Origin: an uncultured Bacteroidales bacterium
GTDB taxonomy: Bacteria; Bacteroidota; Bacteroidia; Bacteroidales; FEN-979
Direction: 5' to 3'
DNA: 64,000 bases
NCBI GenBank assembly: GCA_903959905.1
Contig: CAJBYO010000029.1
Coordinates: 105,518 to 169,517, forward strand
Below, piece after piece: positions 7,092 through 14,896 of the stretch; position 1 is the first letter of the stretch, and each line of letters starts with the position of its first letter. Both the position numbers and the translations under genes were made by a program. The notes under the pieces were generated by a model. The model saw only the letters and a program-made list of their open reading frames with translations. It made no database searches and had not been told where the DNA came from.

Positions 7092-8822
7092 ATGGAAGCA
7101 AACCCTATCCTCAATAACCTCCCCAGGCATCTGATGAGCCTGGTCATAGATCAGCAGTACAACGACTACACCGCGCAGGATCATGCGTTGTGGCGGTATG
7201 TGATGCGCCAGAATGTGCGTTACCTGGGAAAGGTTGCCCATAAGGCGTATCTTGAAGGGCTGCGAAAAACAGGTATCAGCATAGAATCCATCCCCAACAT
7301 GGACGGGATGAACCGTATCCTGCAGGAGATCGGTTGGGCAGCTGTTGCCGTTGATGGTTTTGTGCCCCCTTCGGCCTTTATGGCTTTCCAGGCTTACAAT
7401 GTTCTTGTGATCGCTGCAGATATAAGGCCCATTGACCAGATTGGTTACACCCCGGCCCCTGATATCATCCATGAAGCGGCGGGGCATGCACCCATCATCG
7501 CCGACCCTGAATATGCTGCATTTCTCCGGCGTTTCGGAGAAATCGGGGCAAAGGCCTTCCTTTCACCCCAGGATTATGCCTTGTATGAAGCGATACGCCA
7601 TCTTTCCATCATCAAGGCCGACCCATACTCTGCCATTGATGTCATCGGGGAGGCAGAGAAGCAACTGGCAGAGATTTCCCGCAACATGGGAGATCCGTCG
7701 GAGCTGGCACTTATCCGTAACCTGCACTGGTGGACAGTTGAGTATGGGCTGATCGGCGACCTGGATGACCCGAAGATCTACGGGGCGGGACTGCTTTCAT
7801 CCATTGCTGAAAGTTACCTTTGCCTTCAGCCGGCAGTAAAGAAGATTCCGCTATCCATTGATGCGGCAAATTACAATTATGATATTACTGAGCCACAACC
7901 ACAGTTGTTTGTGGCAGCCGATTTTGAGTCGCTCAACCGGGTATTGGATGAATTTGCCGAAACACTGGCTGTCAACCGGGGTGGATCATACGGACTGAAA
8001 CAGGCATTGCGCTCAGGAAATACAGCCACTGCTGTTTACAGTTCAGGTTTGCAGGTTTCCGGCACATTTACACAGGTGCTTGAAAGAAACGGCGAGCCGG
8101 TTTACCTGAAAACCACAGGACCATCAAACCTGTGTTTTGAAAACAAAGAGTTGCCCGGGCACGACATTCAGTATCATGGCCATGGTTTCGGGTCACCGGT
8201 TGGCCGGGTCAGGAACCTTTCTGTCTCCCTTGAAGACTTCTCGGAAGAGGAACTGGATCAGATCGGGCTGACGGAGGGTGAGCCTGTAAACCTTGAATTT
8301 GAATCCGGTGTAACGGTGGCAGGAACGGTGATCAGCAAGACCATCTGCGACGGGCACCTTGTTATTATAAGCCTTTCGGACTGCACCGTAAGTTATGAAG
8401 GTAATACACTATTTGAGCCTGCATGGGGAACGTTCGACATGGCTGTCGGGAAAAAGATCAACTCTGTTTTTTCCGGCCCTGCCGATCCAGGTGCCTTTGG
8501 TTTAACTTACCCCGCACCTTTAGAGAAAACCCACAAGATTCTTCATGATGAGAAAGCCATGAAGTTACATGCGCTGTATCAGCAGGTGCGCGACATCCGT
8601 GAGCAAAACTGTTCGTTTGCACTACTTCCGTCGCTATGGCAGGAACTGCACCGCGATCACCCTGAGGACTGGCTTTGCGCACTTGAAGTGCTGGAATTGC
8701 TGAAAGCAAAAAAGATAGAAGATGATTTTACAGGGGAAGTCACAGCGTTGCTTGAATCCATGAAGTCAAAAGGTGCCGTGATGTCGAAACTGATTGACGA
8801 CGGCTTTGCCATGCTCACTTAG
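7092..8822 (+). CDS. phhA: aromatic amino acid hydroxylase (phenylalanine 4-monooxygenase type) with long C-terminal region
   Basis: Residues 1 to about 260 match the pterin-dependent hydroxylase core. The iron site is visible as His127 and His132 in IIHEAAGHAPI and Glu217 in WWTVEYGLIG. Such enzymes convert phenylalanine to tyrosine, the entry point to the hpd/hmgA/fahA pathway beside it. At 576 residues it is about twice the length of proteobacterial PhhA. The last roughly 300 residues have no motif I recognise, though a Bacteroidota long form is familiar. ATG 7092 is chosen because the in-frame start at 7065 lies inside the palindrome. Confidence 0.88.
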   Translation: MEANPILNNLPRHLMSLVIDQQYNDYTAQDHALWRYVMRQNVRYLGKVAHKAYLEGLRKTGISIESIPNMDGMNRILQEIGWAAVAVDGFVPPSAFMAFQAYNVLVIAADIRPIDQIGYTPAPDIIHEAAGHAPIIADPEYAAFLRRFGEIGAKAFLSPQDYALYEAIRHLSIIKADPYSAIDVIGEAEKQLAEISRNMGDPSELALIRNLHWWTVEYGLIGDLDDPKIYGAGLLSSIAESYLCLQPAVKKIPLSIDAANYNYDITEPQPQLFVAADFESLNRVLDEFAETLAVNRGGSYGLKQALRSGNTATAVYSSGLQVSGTFTQVLERNGEPVYLKTTGPSNLCFENKELPGHDIQYHGHGFGSPVGRVRNLSVSLEDFSEEELDQIGLTEGEPVNLEFESGVTVAGTVISKTICDGHLVIISLSDCTVSYEGNTLFEPAWGTFDMAVGKKINSVFSGPADPGAFGLTYPAPLEKTHKILHDEKAMKLHALYQQVRDIREQNCSFALLPSLWQELHRDHPEDWLCALEVLELLKAKKIEDDFTGEVTALLESMKSKGAVMSKLIDDGFAMLT

Positions 8823-9444
8823 ACCTCTTGTTGAATTTTACGATTCCCCTGATCAGGATGGTCATGGTGACCAGTGTGATCCCCAGTACTATATACTCAA
8901 TGTTATCAATGGAAGCAGGAATCTTTTTGCCAACAAAGTAGCCAAGCGGAATCAGCGTTCCCGACCAGAGAAAGGCCCCGGCAATATTGTACATGTTGAA
9001 TTTCCAGATGTTGATCCCGATGGTGCCGGCGAGAATGGGTACAAAGGTGCGAATAACCGGTAAAAACCTTCCGCCGATCAGCGCGATGCCTCCGTATTTT
9101 TCATAGTATTCCCGTGAAGTTTCAAAGTGCCGCTGCTTGAAGAAGAACGTGTCTTTTTTTAGGAGCAGCCTTTTTCCAAAGATCTTGCCGGTGTAATAGC
9201 CGGTTATATTTCCTGCAATGGCGGCCAGGGCTACGGCAGGGACAAGCAGCCATATGTTAACAGCAAGGTCGGTGCCGCAAAGAAGCCCTGCTGTAAACAG
9301 CAGTGCATCTCCGGGGAAGATGAAACCGATGATCAGCCCTGTTTCGGCAAAAATCACAATTAACAGGAGTACCAGTCCGCCGTAATGGATGAGCTTCTCT
9401 GAATTGAGCAGGATTTCAAAAAATTCCCTGAGATTTTCCATCAA
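8815..9444 (-). CDS. DedA family membrane protein
   Basis: This 209-residue multi-pass inner-membrane protein carries the DedA/SNARE-associated signatures FAETGLIIGFIFPGDALLF near residues 33-52 and GGRFLPVIRTFVPILAGTIG near residues 122-142. DedA proteins act in lipid carrier or phospholipid translocation and envelope homeostasis. Its last 8 bases overlap the end of the convergent hydroxylase gene. It starts 7 bp after the DUF2007 gene, so the two are probably co-transcribed. Confidence 0.9.
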   Translation of the reverse strand: MMENLREFFEILLNSEKLIHYGGLVLLLIVIFAETGLIIGFIFPGDALLFTAGLLCGTDLAVNIWLLVPAVALAAIAGNITGYYTGKIFGKRLLLKKDTFFFKQRHFETSREYYEKYGGIALIGGRFLPVIRTFVPILAGTIGINIWKFNMYNIAGAFLWSGTLIPLGYFVGKKIPASIDNIEYIVLGITLVTMTILIRGIVKFNKRSK

Positions 9445-9451
9445 AATGAGC

Positions 9452-9673
9452 TCACGGTTTGGTGATCTCTGTGAAAATCTTCATGATCTCTGACTTGTAC
9501 CTTTCCGGAGCTTCCACATATCCCCAGCCAAATTCCATCTCCATGATTCCACCGAGAGCGGTGTCATCCGAAGTAACTATTCCGTGGGGGATTTTACGGT
9601 CGGTGAGCACTTCTTCAAGCATGCCTGCTTCAAACTCATTGTTTAAAACAAGGATTTTTTCGTACGATTCCAT
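9452..9673 (-). CDS. small DUF2007-like signal-transducing protein
   Basis: The protein is 73 aa from ATG 9673: MESYEKILVLNN, then EAGMLEEVLTDRKIPHGIV, and an acidic-aromatic C-terminal half. This layout fits the DUF2007 family (small beta-alpha proteins related to the PII fold). The frame stays open upstream only because the heptamer array codes for a Ser-Pro-Val-Thr-Arg-His run, so an upstream start is rejected. Function is unknown. It precedes dedA by 7 bp. Confidence 0.65.
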   Translation of the reverse strand: MESYEKILVLNNEFEAGMLEEVLTDRKIPHGIVTSDDTALGGIMEMEFGWGYVEAPERYKSEIMKIFTEITKP

Positions 9674-9739
9674 AGCAGGTATTTTTTCACTAAGATACGA
9701 TAATTTTGGTGGAAAGCGGAGGTGTAGGAGGAAATTATC

Positions 9740-9925
9740 GTGATGGGTGACGGGTGACGGGTGACGGGTGACGGGTGACGGGTGACGCGTGACAGGTGAC
9801 GGGTGACGGGTGACAGGTGACGGGTGACAGGTGACGCGTGACAGGTGACAGGTGACGGGTGACAGGTGACGGGTGACGGGTGACGGGTGCGCGTGATAAA
9901 TTACAAGTGACAAGTGACAGATTAG
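9740..9925 (+). repeat. large heptamer array GTGACGG/GTGACAG
   Basis: About 24 units of period 7 run almost uninterrupted, mainly GTGACGG with GTGACAG and GTGACGC variants. It lies between the DUF2007 gene and the DUF2179 gene and is the longest array of this unit here. Shorter copies occur near 21030, 29195, 48030 and 51505. Confidence 0.95.
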
Positions 9926-10527
9926 GATTTCACAGTTTTCTGGAAGGGGTTCATGATGGAAAAGATGGATTTGTTTTTCCTGTCAAAGTACCCGCCGCTG
10001 ACCACTTTTACCTCGTCAATCGTGTAAAAGGCAGTAGGGTTGTGCTGTTTTATGATCCCGATAACATAGGGTGCCTCCTTCCGGCGGATGGTTGTAAACA
10101 GCATTTTTGTGGGCCCCTGCATGCCGTCAACCGGCACCACTGTTACCCCGAAATTCTCGGCACGAAGGTGCTTGATGAGTTCGGTGGTGTCCAATCTGGG
10201 TATGACGCGGATCACGACGGTGCCGATGGAGAGTTTCTCCTCAAGCAGTATCCCGAAATAATTTCCAGCAGCATATCCCCCGGCAAATGCCACATAGCAG
10301 TAAATATTGTCAAGGTGTTTCATGATCTGCCCGATAGCCACCAACCATATGAAGGATTCAAAAAAGGCAAAAAACGGGGCCAGCCGCTTAAGGCCTTTTG
10401 CAGCGAATATCAGCCGAAGCGTACCGATTGACTGGTCAATGATGCGAAAGAAGAAAATTAACAACGGAAGGACAATGTACATGAAAGTATCATTGTCGAA
10501 GAAGCGGGAGAAATAGTCGAGGTTCAT
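9922..10527 (-). CDS. DUF2179/UPF0316 family membrane protein
   Basis: The protein is 201 aa from ATG 10527 (MNLDYFSRFF). The N-terminal half has three hydrophobic segments containing RIIDQSIGTLRLIFAAKGLK and FESFIWLVAIGQIMKHLDN. The C-terminal half is a soluble DUF2179-like domain with VIRVIPRLDTTELIKHLRAENFGVTVVPVDG and IIKQHNPTAFYTIDEV. UPF0316 proteins have this order, and their function is not established. A longer upstream reading frame passes through the octamer array and is not used. Confidence 0.85.
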   Translation of the reverse strand: MNLDYFSRFFDNDTFMYIVLPLLIFFFRIIDQSIGTLRLIFAAKGLKRLAPFFAFFESFIWLVAIGQIMKHLDNIYCYVAFAGGYAAGNYFGILLEEKLSIGTVVIRVIPRLDTTELIKHLRAENFGVTVVPVDGMQGPTKMLFTTIRRKEAPYVIGIIKQHNPTAFYTIDEVKVVSGGYFDRKNKSIFSIMNPFQKTVKS

Positions 10528-10529
10528 GA

Positions 10530-10620
10530 GAATGATGTGGTGATGGGCTGATGGGCTAATGGGATGATGTGGTGATATGATGATTTGCTGATTTGCTGAT
10601 GTGGTGATGTGCAAATGATG
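10530..10620 (+). repeat. octamer tandem array TGATGTGG/TGATGGGC/TGATTTGC
   Basis: About ten units of period 8 beginning TGAT lie immediately upstream (minus strand) of the DUF2179 gene start. Unit length differs from the heptamer array on the other side of the same gene. Confidence 0.85.
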
Positions 10621-10671
10621 ATGGATTTATCAACGGCTGTATAGAACCTGGCGTGGGCTTAAGCAGCGCTG

Positions 10672-10713
10672 ACTTTGCACTTTACACTTTGCCATTTTGC
10701 CATTTGCACTTCC
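10672..10713 (+). repeat. heptamer tandem array ACTTTGC/ACTTTAC/CATTTGC
   Basis: Five to six units of about 7 bp (ACTTTGC, ACTTTAC, ACTTTGC, CATTTTGC, CATTTGC, ACTTCC) lie after the end of the small membrane protein gene. Confidence 0.7.
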
Positions 10714-10726
10714 TGTCACACTCGCA

Positions 10727-10993
10727 TCAGGAACGATGACCGGAATTGGAGCGGGGCGTGACCATAGAACGGGTTAACCTGGCCAGTCCCGACCACGCTG
10801 CATAAACAAGGGTAAAGATCACCGTGCCGGTAATAAGTCCCGGATGGGTGGCAAATCCCCTGGCTGCCATGTCGGAAAGCAGGTTGAACATGCCGGTAAA
10901 CGCGTGGAGGATAGGGGTGAAAATTTGAGGAAAGGCGCTTAGAATGACCTGGAAAATGTCAAAAGATGCAAGGATGTGGTTAAGGGTTTCCAT
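10727..10993 (-). CDS. hypothetical small membrane protein
   Basis: This is an 88-residue frame from ATG 10993 (METLNHILASFDIFQVIL), with a probable membrane span near residues 52-72 (THPGLITGTVIFTLVYAAW) and a basic Ser-rich tail. I do not recognise a family. A TAnnTTTG element (11011-11018) sits 17 nt before the ATG, which supports expression from this start rather than from in-frame ATGs farther upstream. It is divergent from the alkaline phosphatase gene. Confidence 0.55.
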   Translation of the reverse strand: METLNHILASFDIFQVILSAFPQIFTPILHAFTGMFNLLSDMAARGFATHPGLITGTVIFTLVYAAWSGLARLTRSMVTPRSNSGHRS

Positions 10994-11010
10994 GGGTTGA
11001 ATATTTAAGC

Positions 11011-11018
11011 CAAAATTA
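11011..11018 (-). promoter_or_regulatory. -7 element for the 88-residue membrane protein
   Basis: TAATTTTG on the minus strand fits TAnnTTTG, 17 nt before the ATG at 10993. No TTTG box is seen at -33. Confidence 0.4.
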
Positions 11019-11151
11019 ACTGCGAAAGGGGGGCTTGGGAATATAATATCGTTGAATCCATGAAAAAGGGGGGGTGAATGGCGGTGGAAAGATGGTGGAT
11101 GCCATACTGACAATTCCTTAAGATCTGAACAGGTGAATGAAGGAATACAAT

Positions 11152-11159
11152 TATCTTTG
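11152..11159 (+). promoter_or_regulatory. -7 element for alkaline phosphatase
   Basis: TATCTTTG is a full match to TAnnTTTG, 26 nt before the ATG at 11186. The -33 region is not conserved. Confidence 0.5.
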
Positions 11160-11185
11160 CTGTGCAATGAATTGAACATACATCT

Positions 11186-12625
11186 ATGTCACGAATCACC
11201 GGTTTTATTTTATTTGCCTTATTCTTTTCAGCTGTTTCAGACTCGACTGTTTCCGGTCAAAAAACTGCGACTCTCCCACGTCCTAAAAATATAATCATTA
11301 TGATTGGCGACGGGGTTGGCTACAATCACTACGCCGCCGCCAACTATTACCTTGGAACGGCCTCGCAGGTTCAGGAACGGTTTCCTGTAAGGCTTGCCAT
11401 GGCCCACTCTCCGGCCAAAGCGGGTGAATATACAGCCGGGAACCCGGCTTCAAACTATTATGTGCCGGGATATAATCCTGCAAAGGCATGGACCGATACA
11501 GCTTACCTGAAGCATAACTTCTCTGAGTCAGCCGCTGCTGCCACTGCCATGGCCACCGGTGTAAAAACCTACAACGGATCAATTGGCATGTCTGTTGACC
11601 ACGACAGCCTTGTAAACCTGGTACAATGGGCAAAGGCTGCTGGTAAATCTGCTGGTGTTGTAACAACAGTTGAATTTGCACATGCCACCCCGGCCGGTTT
11701 CGTGGCACATAACCTGTGGCGCGGCAACTACGCCCGGATTGCCGCTGAAATGCTCATCGACAGCCGCTGCGATGTGATCATGGGATGCGGCAACCCGATG
11801 TATGATAATAACGGTAACCCGGTGACAGGGAAATGGAACAATACAAAATATGTTGTTGACAGTGGCTTCTGGAGCCAATTTGTTGCTGGAAGCGGCAGCC
11901 GGGTGAGTTTTGAATTGAACGGAAAAATCAAGAAAGTACAGGATGTTGACGGGGACAGGAAACCTGATTCGTGGACTGTTATTCATTCTGTTGATGATTT
12001 CAGGGCTCTGCAGTCGGGTAAAACCCCGAAAAGGGTACTTGGCTGTCCGGAAGTATTTGAAACGCTGCAGCAGGAACGAACCGGTCAGCAGGGAGAGACC
12101 ATGGATTCCGAACCGTATACAACACCGTTCAATAAGTCAGTACCCACCCTGCCAGAGATGATCGGAGGCGCACTGAACGTGCTTGACAACAATCCGAAGG
12201 GTTTCTTTGTGATGATTGAAGGCGGGGCGCCCGACTGGGCATCGCATTCAAACCAGAAAGGCCGGCTTATTGAAGAGTTGACCGGTTTTTTCGATGGTGT
12301 AAACACGGTGATTGACTGGGTAGATAAAAACAGCAGCTGGGACGAAACCCTGCTGGTTGTTACCGGTGACCATGAAACTGGTTTTCTGTGGGGATCACAA
12401 CCGTTTATCCCGATAACTGACAACGGAAAAGGAAAACTCCCGGGGATGGTCTTTTTCACCAAAGAACATTCAAACTCGCTTGTGCCGTTTTTTGCCAGGG
12501 GAGCAGGAAGCGAGCTCTTTAATAATGATGCGGATGAGCATGACAGTATCCGGGGCCCGTTTATTCAGAACACGGAAATCGCCCAGCTTATCCACTTCCT
12601 GTGGCCGAATAAAACAAAACACTGA
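11186..12625 (+). CDS. alkaline phosphatase (PhoA-type superfamily), secreted
   Basis: The 479-residue protein has a signal peptide (about residues 1-24, ending SGQK). The metal-binding motif IIIMIGDGVG (Asp42) and the nucleophile region FSESAAAATAMATG (Ser115) are present, with Glu114 where E. coli PhoA has Asp101. VTTVEFAHATPAGFVAHN, MIEGGAPDWASHSN and VVTGDHETGF complete the two-zinc and Mg sites. It releases phosphate from monoesters in the periplasm or at the cell surface. The convergent neighbour is a 5'-nucleotidase, suggesting a phosphate-scavenging pair, but no Pho box was identified. Confidence 0.93.
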   Translation: MSRITGFILFALFFSAVSDSTVSGQKTATLPRPKNIIIMIGDGVGYNHYAAANYYLGTASQVQERFPVRLAMAHSPAKAGEYTAGNPASNYYVPGYNPAKAWTDTAYLKHNFSESAAAATAMATGVKTYNGSIGMSVDHDSLVNLVQWAKAAGKSAGVVTTVEFAHATPAGFVAHNLWRGNYARIAAEMLIDSRCDVIMGCGNPMYDNNGNPVTGKWNNTKYVVDSGFWSQFVAGSGSRVSFELNGKIKKVQDVDGDRKPDSWTVIHSVDDFRALQSGKTPKRVLGCPEVFETLQQERTGQQGETMDSEPYTTPFNKSVPTLPEMIGGALNVLDNNPKGFFVMIEGGAPDWASHSNQKGRLIEELTGFFDGVNTVIDWVDKNSSWDETLLVVTGDHETGFLWGSQPFIPITDNGKGKLPGMVFFTKEHSNSLVPFFARGAGSELFNNDADEHDSIRGPFIQNTEIAQLIHFLWPNKTKH

Positions 12626-12701
12626 CAACAGAAAGATTACCCGGTCAATGCTGAGTGAACTTCCTCATTATTCCATTCCGGTCAGCAAGTGGTTAAGACG
12701 G

Positions 12702-14138
12702 TTATTGAGTGACCGTGGCCCTTTTCACACCCTGGTAATTGATCCTGCCTGATGCGCCCAGGAACCTGATCAGCGCTTCTGCGGTGGTGACGGTAGCTGT
12801 TATTCCGGGGTCTTTGTGGTCAAATTTGTAGGTGCTTGCCATGTAGCTGTTCATGGCAACAGCGTATTCCATCCCGGGGAGGAGTGGTTTGCCTTTTCTG
12901 TCGAACATGTCCACCCGTTTACATTTTTTTGTGCCGTCGTCGGTGAGTTTGTAAGTCATGCCTGATACCTGCAGGTCAATCTGCTTTTCATGCTGATAAC
13001 CGTAGCAAATGAGGGAGCTGATCTCCTCTGTAGTCATCGAAAGGATGACCACCTGGTTGTTGAAGGGGTCGAGTTTGTAAACATCCTTCAGGGTAATGGG
13101 GCCTTCGGCCAGTGAAGGAACACGAATACCACCCCGGTTCTGGAAGGCAAAGTCGATCCCAAGCTGGCTCGTGATGGCATCGGCCATCAGGCTGCCAAGT
13201 TCGTCTTCACCCTCTATTGGTTTTTCAGCATTCCCAACCACTTTGCTGAATTCCTGGTTGTTGTTATAGATGTCAATCAGTGCCCTGATACTCTGCTTTT
13301 CATTTTTCAGCGTTCCAAGCGGGATCACCTCATCGTTGCGGCTCAGAATTTTGCCCTCCTTCAGTAAAAGGGTCGTTTTGCCAACATATTTCATGTGTGC
13401 TCCGGCCTGCACAATCATCACCCCATTTTCAAATTTCGGTTGTTCAAGCAGGGTGTGGGAGTGGCCCCCGATGATCACATCAAACTCAGGCATGGAGTCG
13501 GCAAGCCTGATATCATCATTCACACCAAGATGAGAGAGTGCGATGAATATCGTGTTTTCCTTTTTCAGCCATTTGTAATCCTTTGCCCTGGTGAGACCCG
13601 AGGTAAATGAAACGTCTTTCAGGTTCGACGGGTGTGTGCTTGGTAACCCGTTGTCGTCAAGCTGAATGAGCCCCAGCAAGGCAATTGTCACAGCGTCGCC
13701 CGCTTTCAAAACAGTATATGGTTTGAGCTGGCCGACTTTGGCGGCGCTTCCATCCGCATTGGCGCATAGGAAAGGAAACGTTGCCTGAAGCATACGCTTA
13801 TTGAGAAGGGTTTGTCCCATATCAAATTCATGGTTCCCAAGGGCGCTCGCCTCAAAACCGCAATTGTTCATCAGGTCAATCATCGGATAACCTTTATCAG
13901 GAACCATGTCCACAACGGGGTTGCCTGTAAAGTTATCTCCGGCAGAAACAAGGAACACAAACGGATGGTAATTCTTCAGACTGTCAGCCAGGTATGCAAG
14001 TCTGGCCATGTTGTCGATCTTGGAATGCATGTCGTTGGTGTGGAGGAGGATGATCTCAGTTTGTTTTGACTGGGGGAAGGCAAAAACGGACGATAAAATG
14101 AGCATCGCTGCCAGGAGAAAACGGTGTGCCTTGTTCAT
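12702..14138 (-). CDS. 5'-nucleotidase / UDP-sugar hydrolase family metallophosphatase
   Basis: The protein is 478 aa from ATG 14138, with a signal peptide (MNKAHRFLLAAMLILSSVFAFPQ in two hydrophobic blocks). The N-terminal metallophosphatase domain shows LLHTNDMHSKI, SAGDNFTGN, ALGNHEFDMGQ and IGGHSHTLL. The C-terminal 5'-nucleotidase domain carries QNRGGIRVPSLAEGPITLKDVYKLDPFNN in two blocks. It hydrolyses extracytoplasmic nucleotides. ATG 14162 is in frame but would put a hydrophilic stretch before the signal peptide. No sorting domain is seen. Confidence 0.92.
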   Translation of the reverse strand: MNKAHRFLLAAMLILSSVFAFPQSKQTEIILLHTNDMHSKIDNMARLAYLADSLKNYHPFVFLVSAGDNFTGNPVVDMVPDKGYPMIDLMNNCGFEASALGNHEFDMGQTLLNKRMLQATFPFLCANADGSAAKVGQLKPYTVLKAGDAVTIALLGLIQLDDNGLPSTHPSNLKDVSFTSGLTRAKDYKWLKKENTIFIALSHLGVNDDIRLADSMPEFDVIIGGHSHTLLEQPKFENGVMIVQAGAHMKYVGKTTLLLKEGKILSRNDEVIPLGTLKNEKQSIRALIDIYNNNQEFSKVVGNAEKPIEGEDELGSLMADAITSQLGIDFAFQNRGGIRVPSLAEGPITLKDVYKLDPFNNQVVILSMTTEEISSLICYGYQHEKQIDLQVSGMTYKLTDDGTKKCKRVDMFDRKGKPLLPGMEYAVAMNSYMASTYKFDHKDPGITATVTTAEALIRFLGASGRINYQGVKRATVTQ

Positions 14139-14187
14139 GCAATTTTTTTTGTAAAAGTACAAAACACCGGTGAATTAAAGAACTGAA

Positions 14188-14218
14188 ACAGCCGCTATGA
14201 ATAATCAATAGCGGCTGT
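14188..14218 (-). terminator. hairpin, probable terminator for a minus-strand transcript
   Basis: ACAGCCGCTAT (14188-14198) and ATAGCGGCTGT (14208-14218) form an 11-bp perfect stem with a 9-nt loop. On the minus strand it is followed by a T-rich TTTCAGTTCTTT, and it lies 29 nt past the stop of the decayed small gene at 14247. On the plus strand no T-tract follows. Confidence 0.65.
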
Positions 14219-14246
14219 CAGCAATGCAACATTTAACCAAAAAAAA

Positions 14247-14386
14247 CTATCTTTCGCACACGAAGGTGCCATCCTCTTTGAGCCTTACGTCTTTTTTCAG
14301 GCGGTTGAGGGTGATATAAACGATATGATGGATGCTGTTATCAGTTTCATGGTAGTTTGTAATTAGTTTTACCTGTTTCTTCGCAT
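14247..14386 (-). pseudogene. decayed small gene (45 codons), one base lost after ATG
   Basis: On the minus strand a frame ending at TAG (14247-14249) reads KKQVKLITNYHETDNSIHH, then IVYITLNRLKKDVRLKEDGTFVCER: basic, protein-like and without low-complexity bias. No ATG, GTG or TTG stands in this frame at its head. An ATG at 14384-14386 sits one base out of frame, in ATGCGAAGAAACAG. Adding a single base after ATG would give M-x-K-K-Q-V and restore a 45-residue protein. The terminator hairpin lies 29 nt downstream. This is a disrupted small gene or a one-base assembly error. I do not recognise the family. Confidence 0.45.
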
Positions 14387-14682
14387 TTTGGCTGTGTGTC
14401 CTACTTGATGAAAAACGGAGGAAGGAAGTACAGGCGTGCTATATGAACAATTTTGTTATTTGACATTTTGTCTCACCGGGTATACAACGATAAAAAGTGT
14501 TTGCAAAGTGGTGATTTCGGTAATTAGACTCCAAAATAATCTTCAGGTTGCCTGTAGAACGATTTTTTTTGCATAAAATCAATTAGACGGGATCGTGGGC
14601 GGAAATTTACACAATCAGGCGCCTCACCATGTTTGATCGCAACGATTTTCGTTGTAATTCTGATTCTGATAACCAATATAAT
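14387..14682. other. intergenic stretch with no recognised gene
   Basis: AT-rich sequence between the decayed small gene and the inverted-repeat element. Neither strand shows a gene-like frame, a clear promoter or a structured RNA that I can identify. Confidence 0.5.
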
Positions 14683-14767
14683 GGAACGCAGATGACGCTG
14701 ATTGGACGGATAAACACTGTTTTTTTTAATCAGTGAAAATCTGTCGCATCAGTGCCATCAGTGTTCT
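14683..14767. repeat. imperfect inverted-repeat element (GCAGATGACGCTGATT type)
   Basis: A left arm beginning GGAACGCAGATGACGCTGA pairs with a right arm ending CATCAGTGCCATCAGTGTTC, across a T8 loop. About three quarters of positions in the two 37-bp arms are complementary. The arms are built from ATCAG/ATCTG words, as in the larger inverted repeats at 26467, 28286 and 31779, but the sequence is a different family. It has no coding capacity. Confidence 0.75.
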
Positions 14768-14860
14768 GTTTTGAAGCTGAAGCATCCAAATCTTTACACG
14801 TTACTGTGGTATGCATCTGACCAATCAAATCGCTGTTGAATAACAGAGAATCACCGGAAA

Positions 14861-14892
14861 TCTGCCCACCTCGTGAAAATGCATTATTTTTG
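14861..14892 (+). promoter_or_regulatory. promoter of the arfB operon (TCTG-N20-TATTTTTG)
   Basis: The -7 element TATTTTTG (14885-14892) is a full match, and a TCTG at 14861-14864, one base off the TTTG -33 box, lies 20 bp upstream. Transcription would start about at the ATG pair 14897/14900, so the mRNA would have almost no leader. This also excludes an in-frame upstream start at 14873. Confidence 0.55.
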
Positions 14893-14896
14893 CCTC

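Noticed and set aside
9674..9913. N-terminal extension of the DUF2007-like protein with a Ser-Pro-Val-Thr-Arg-His repeat
   Set aside because: It is only the translation of the GTGACGG heptamer array; the conserved part starts at ATG 9673.
9740..9925. CRISPR array
   Set aside because: Units are contiguous 7-mers without unique spacers, and no cas genes are near.
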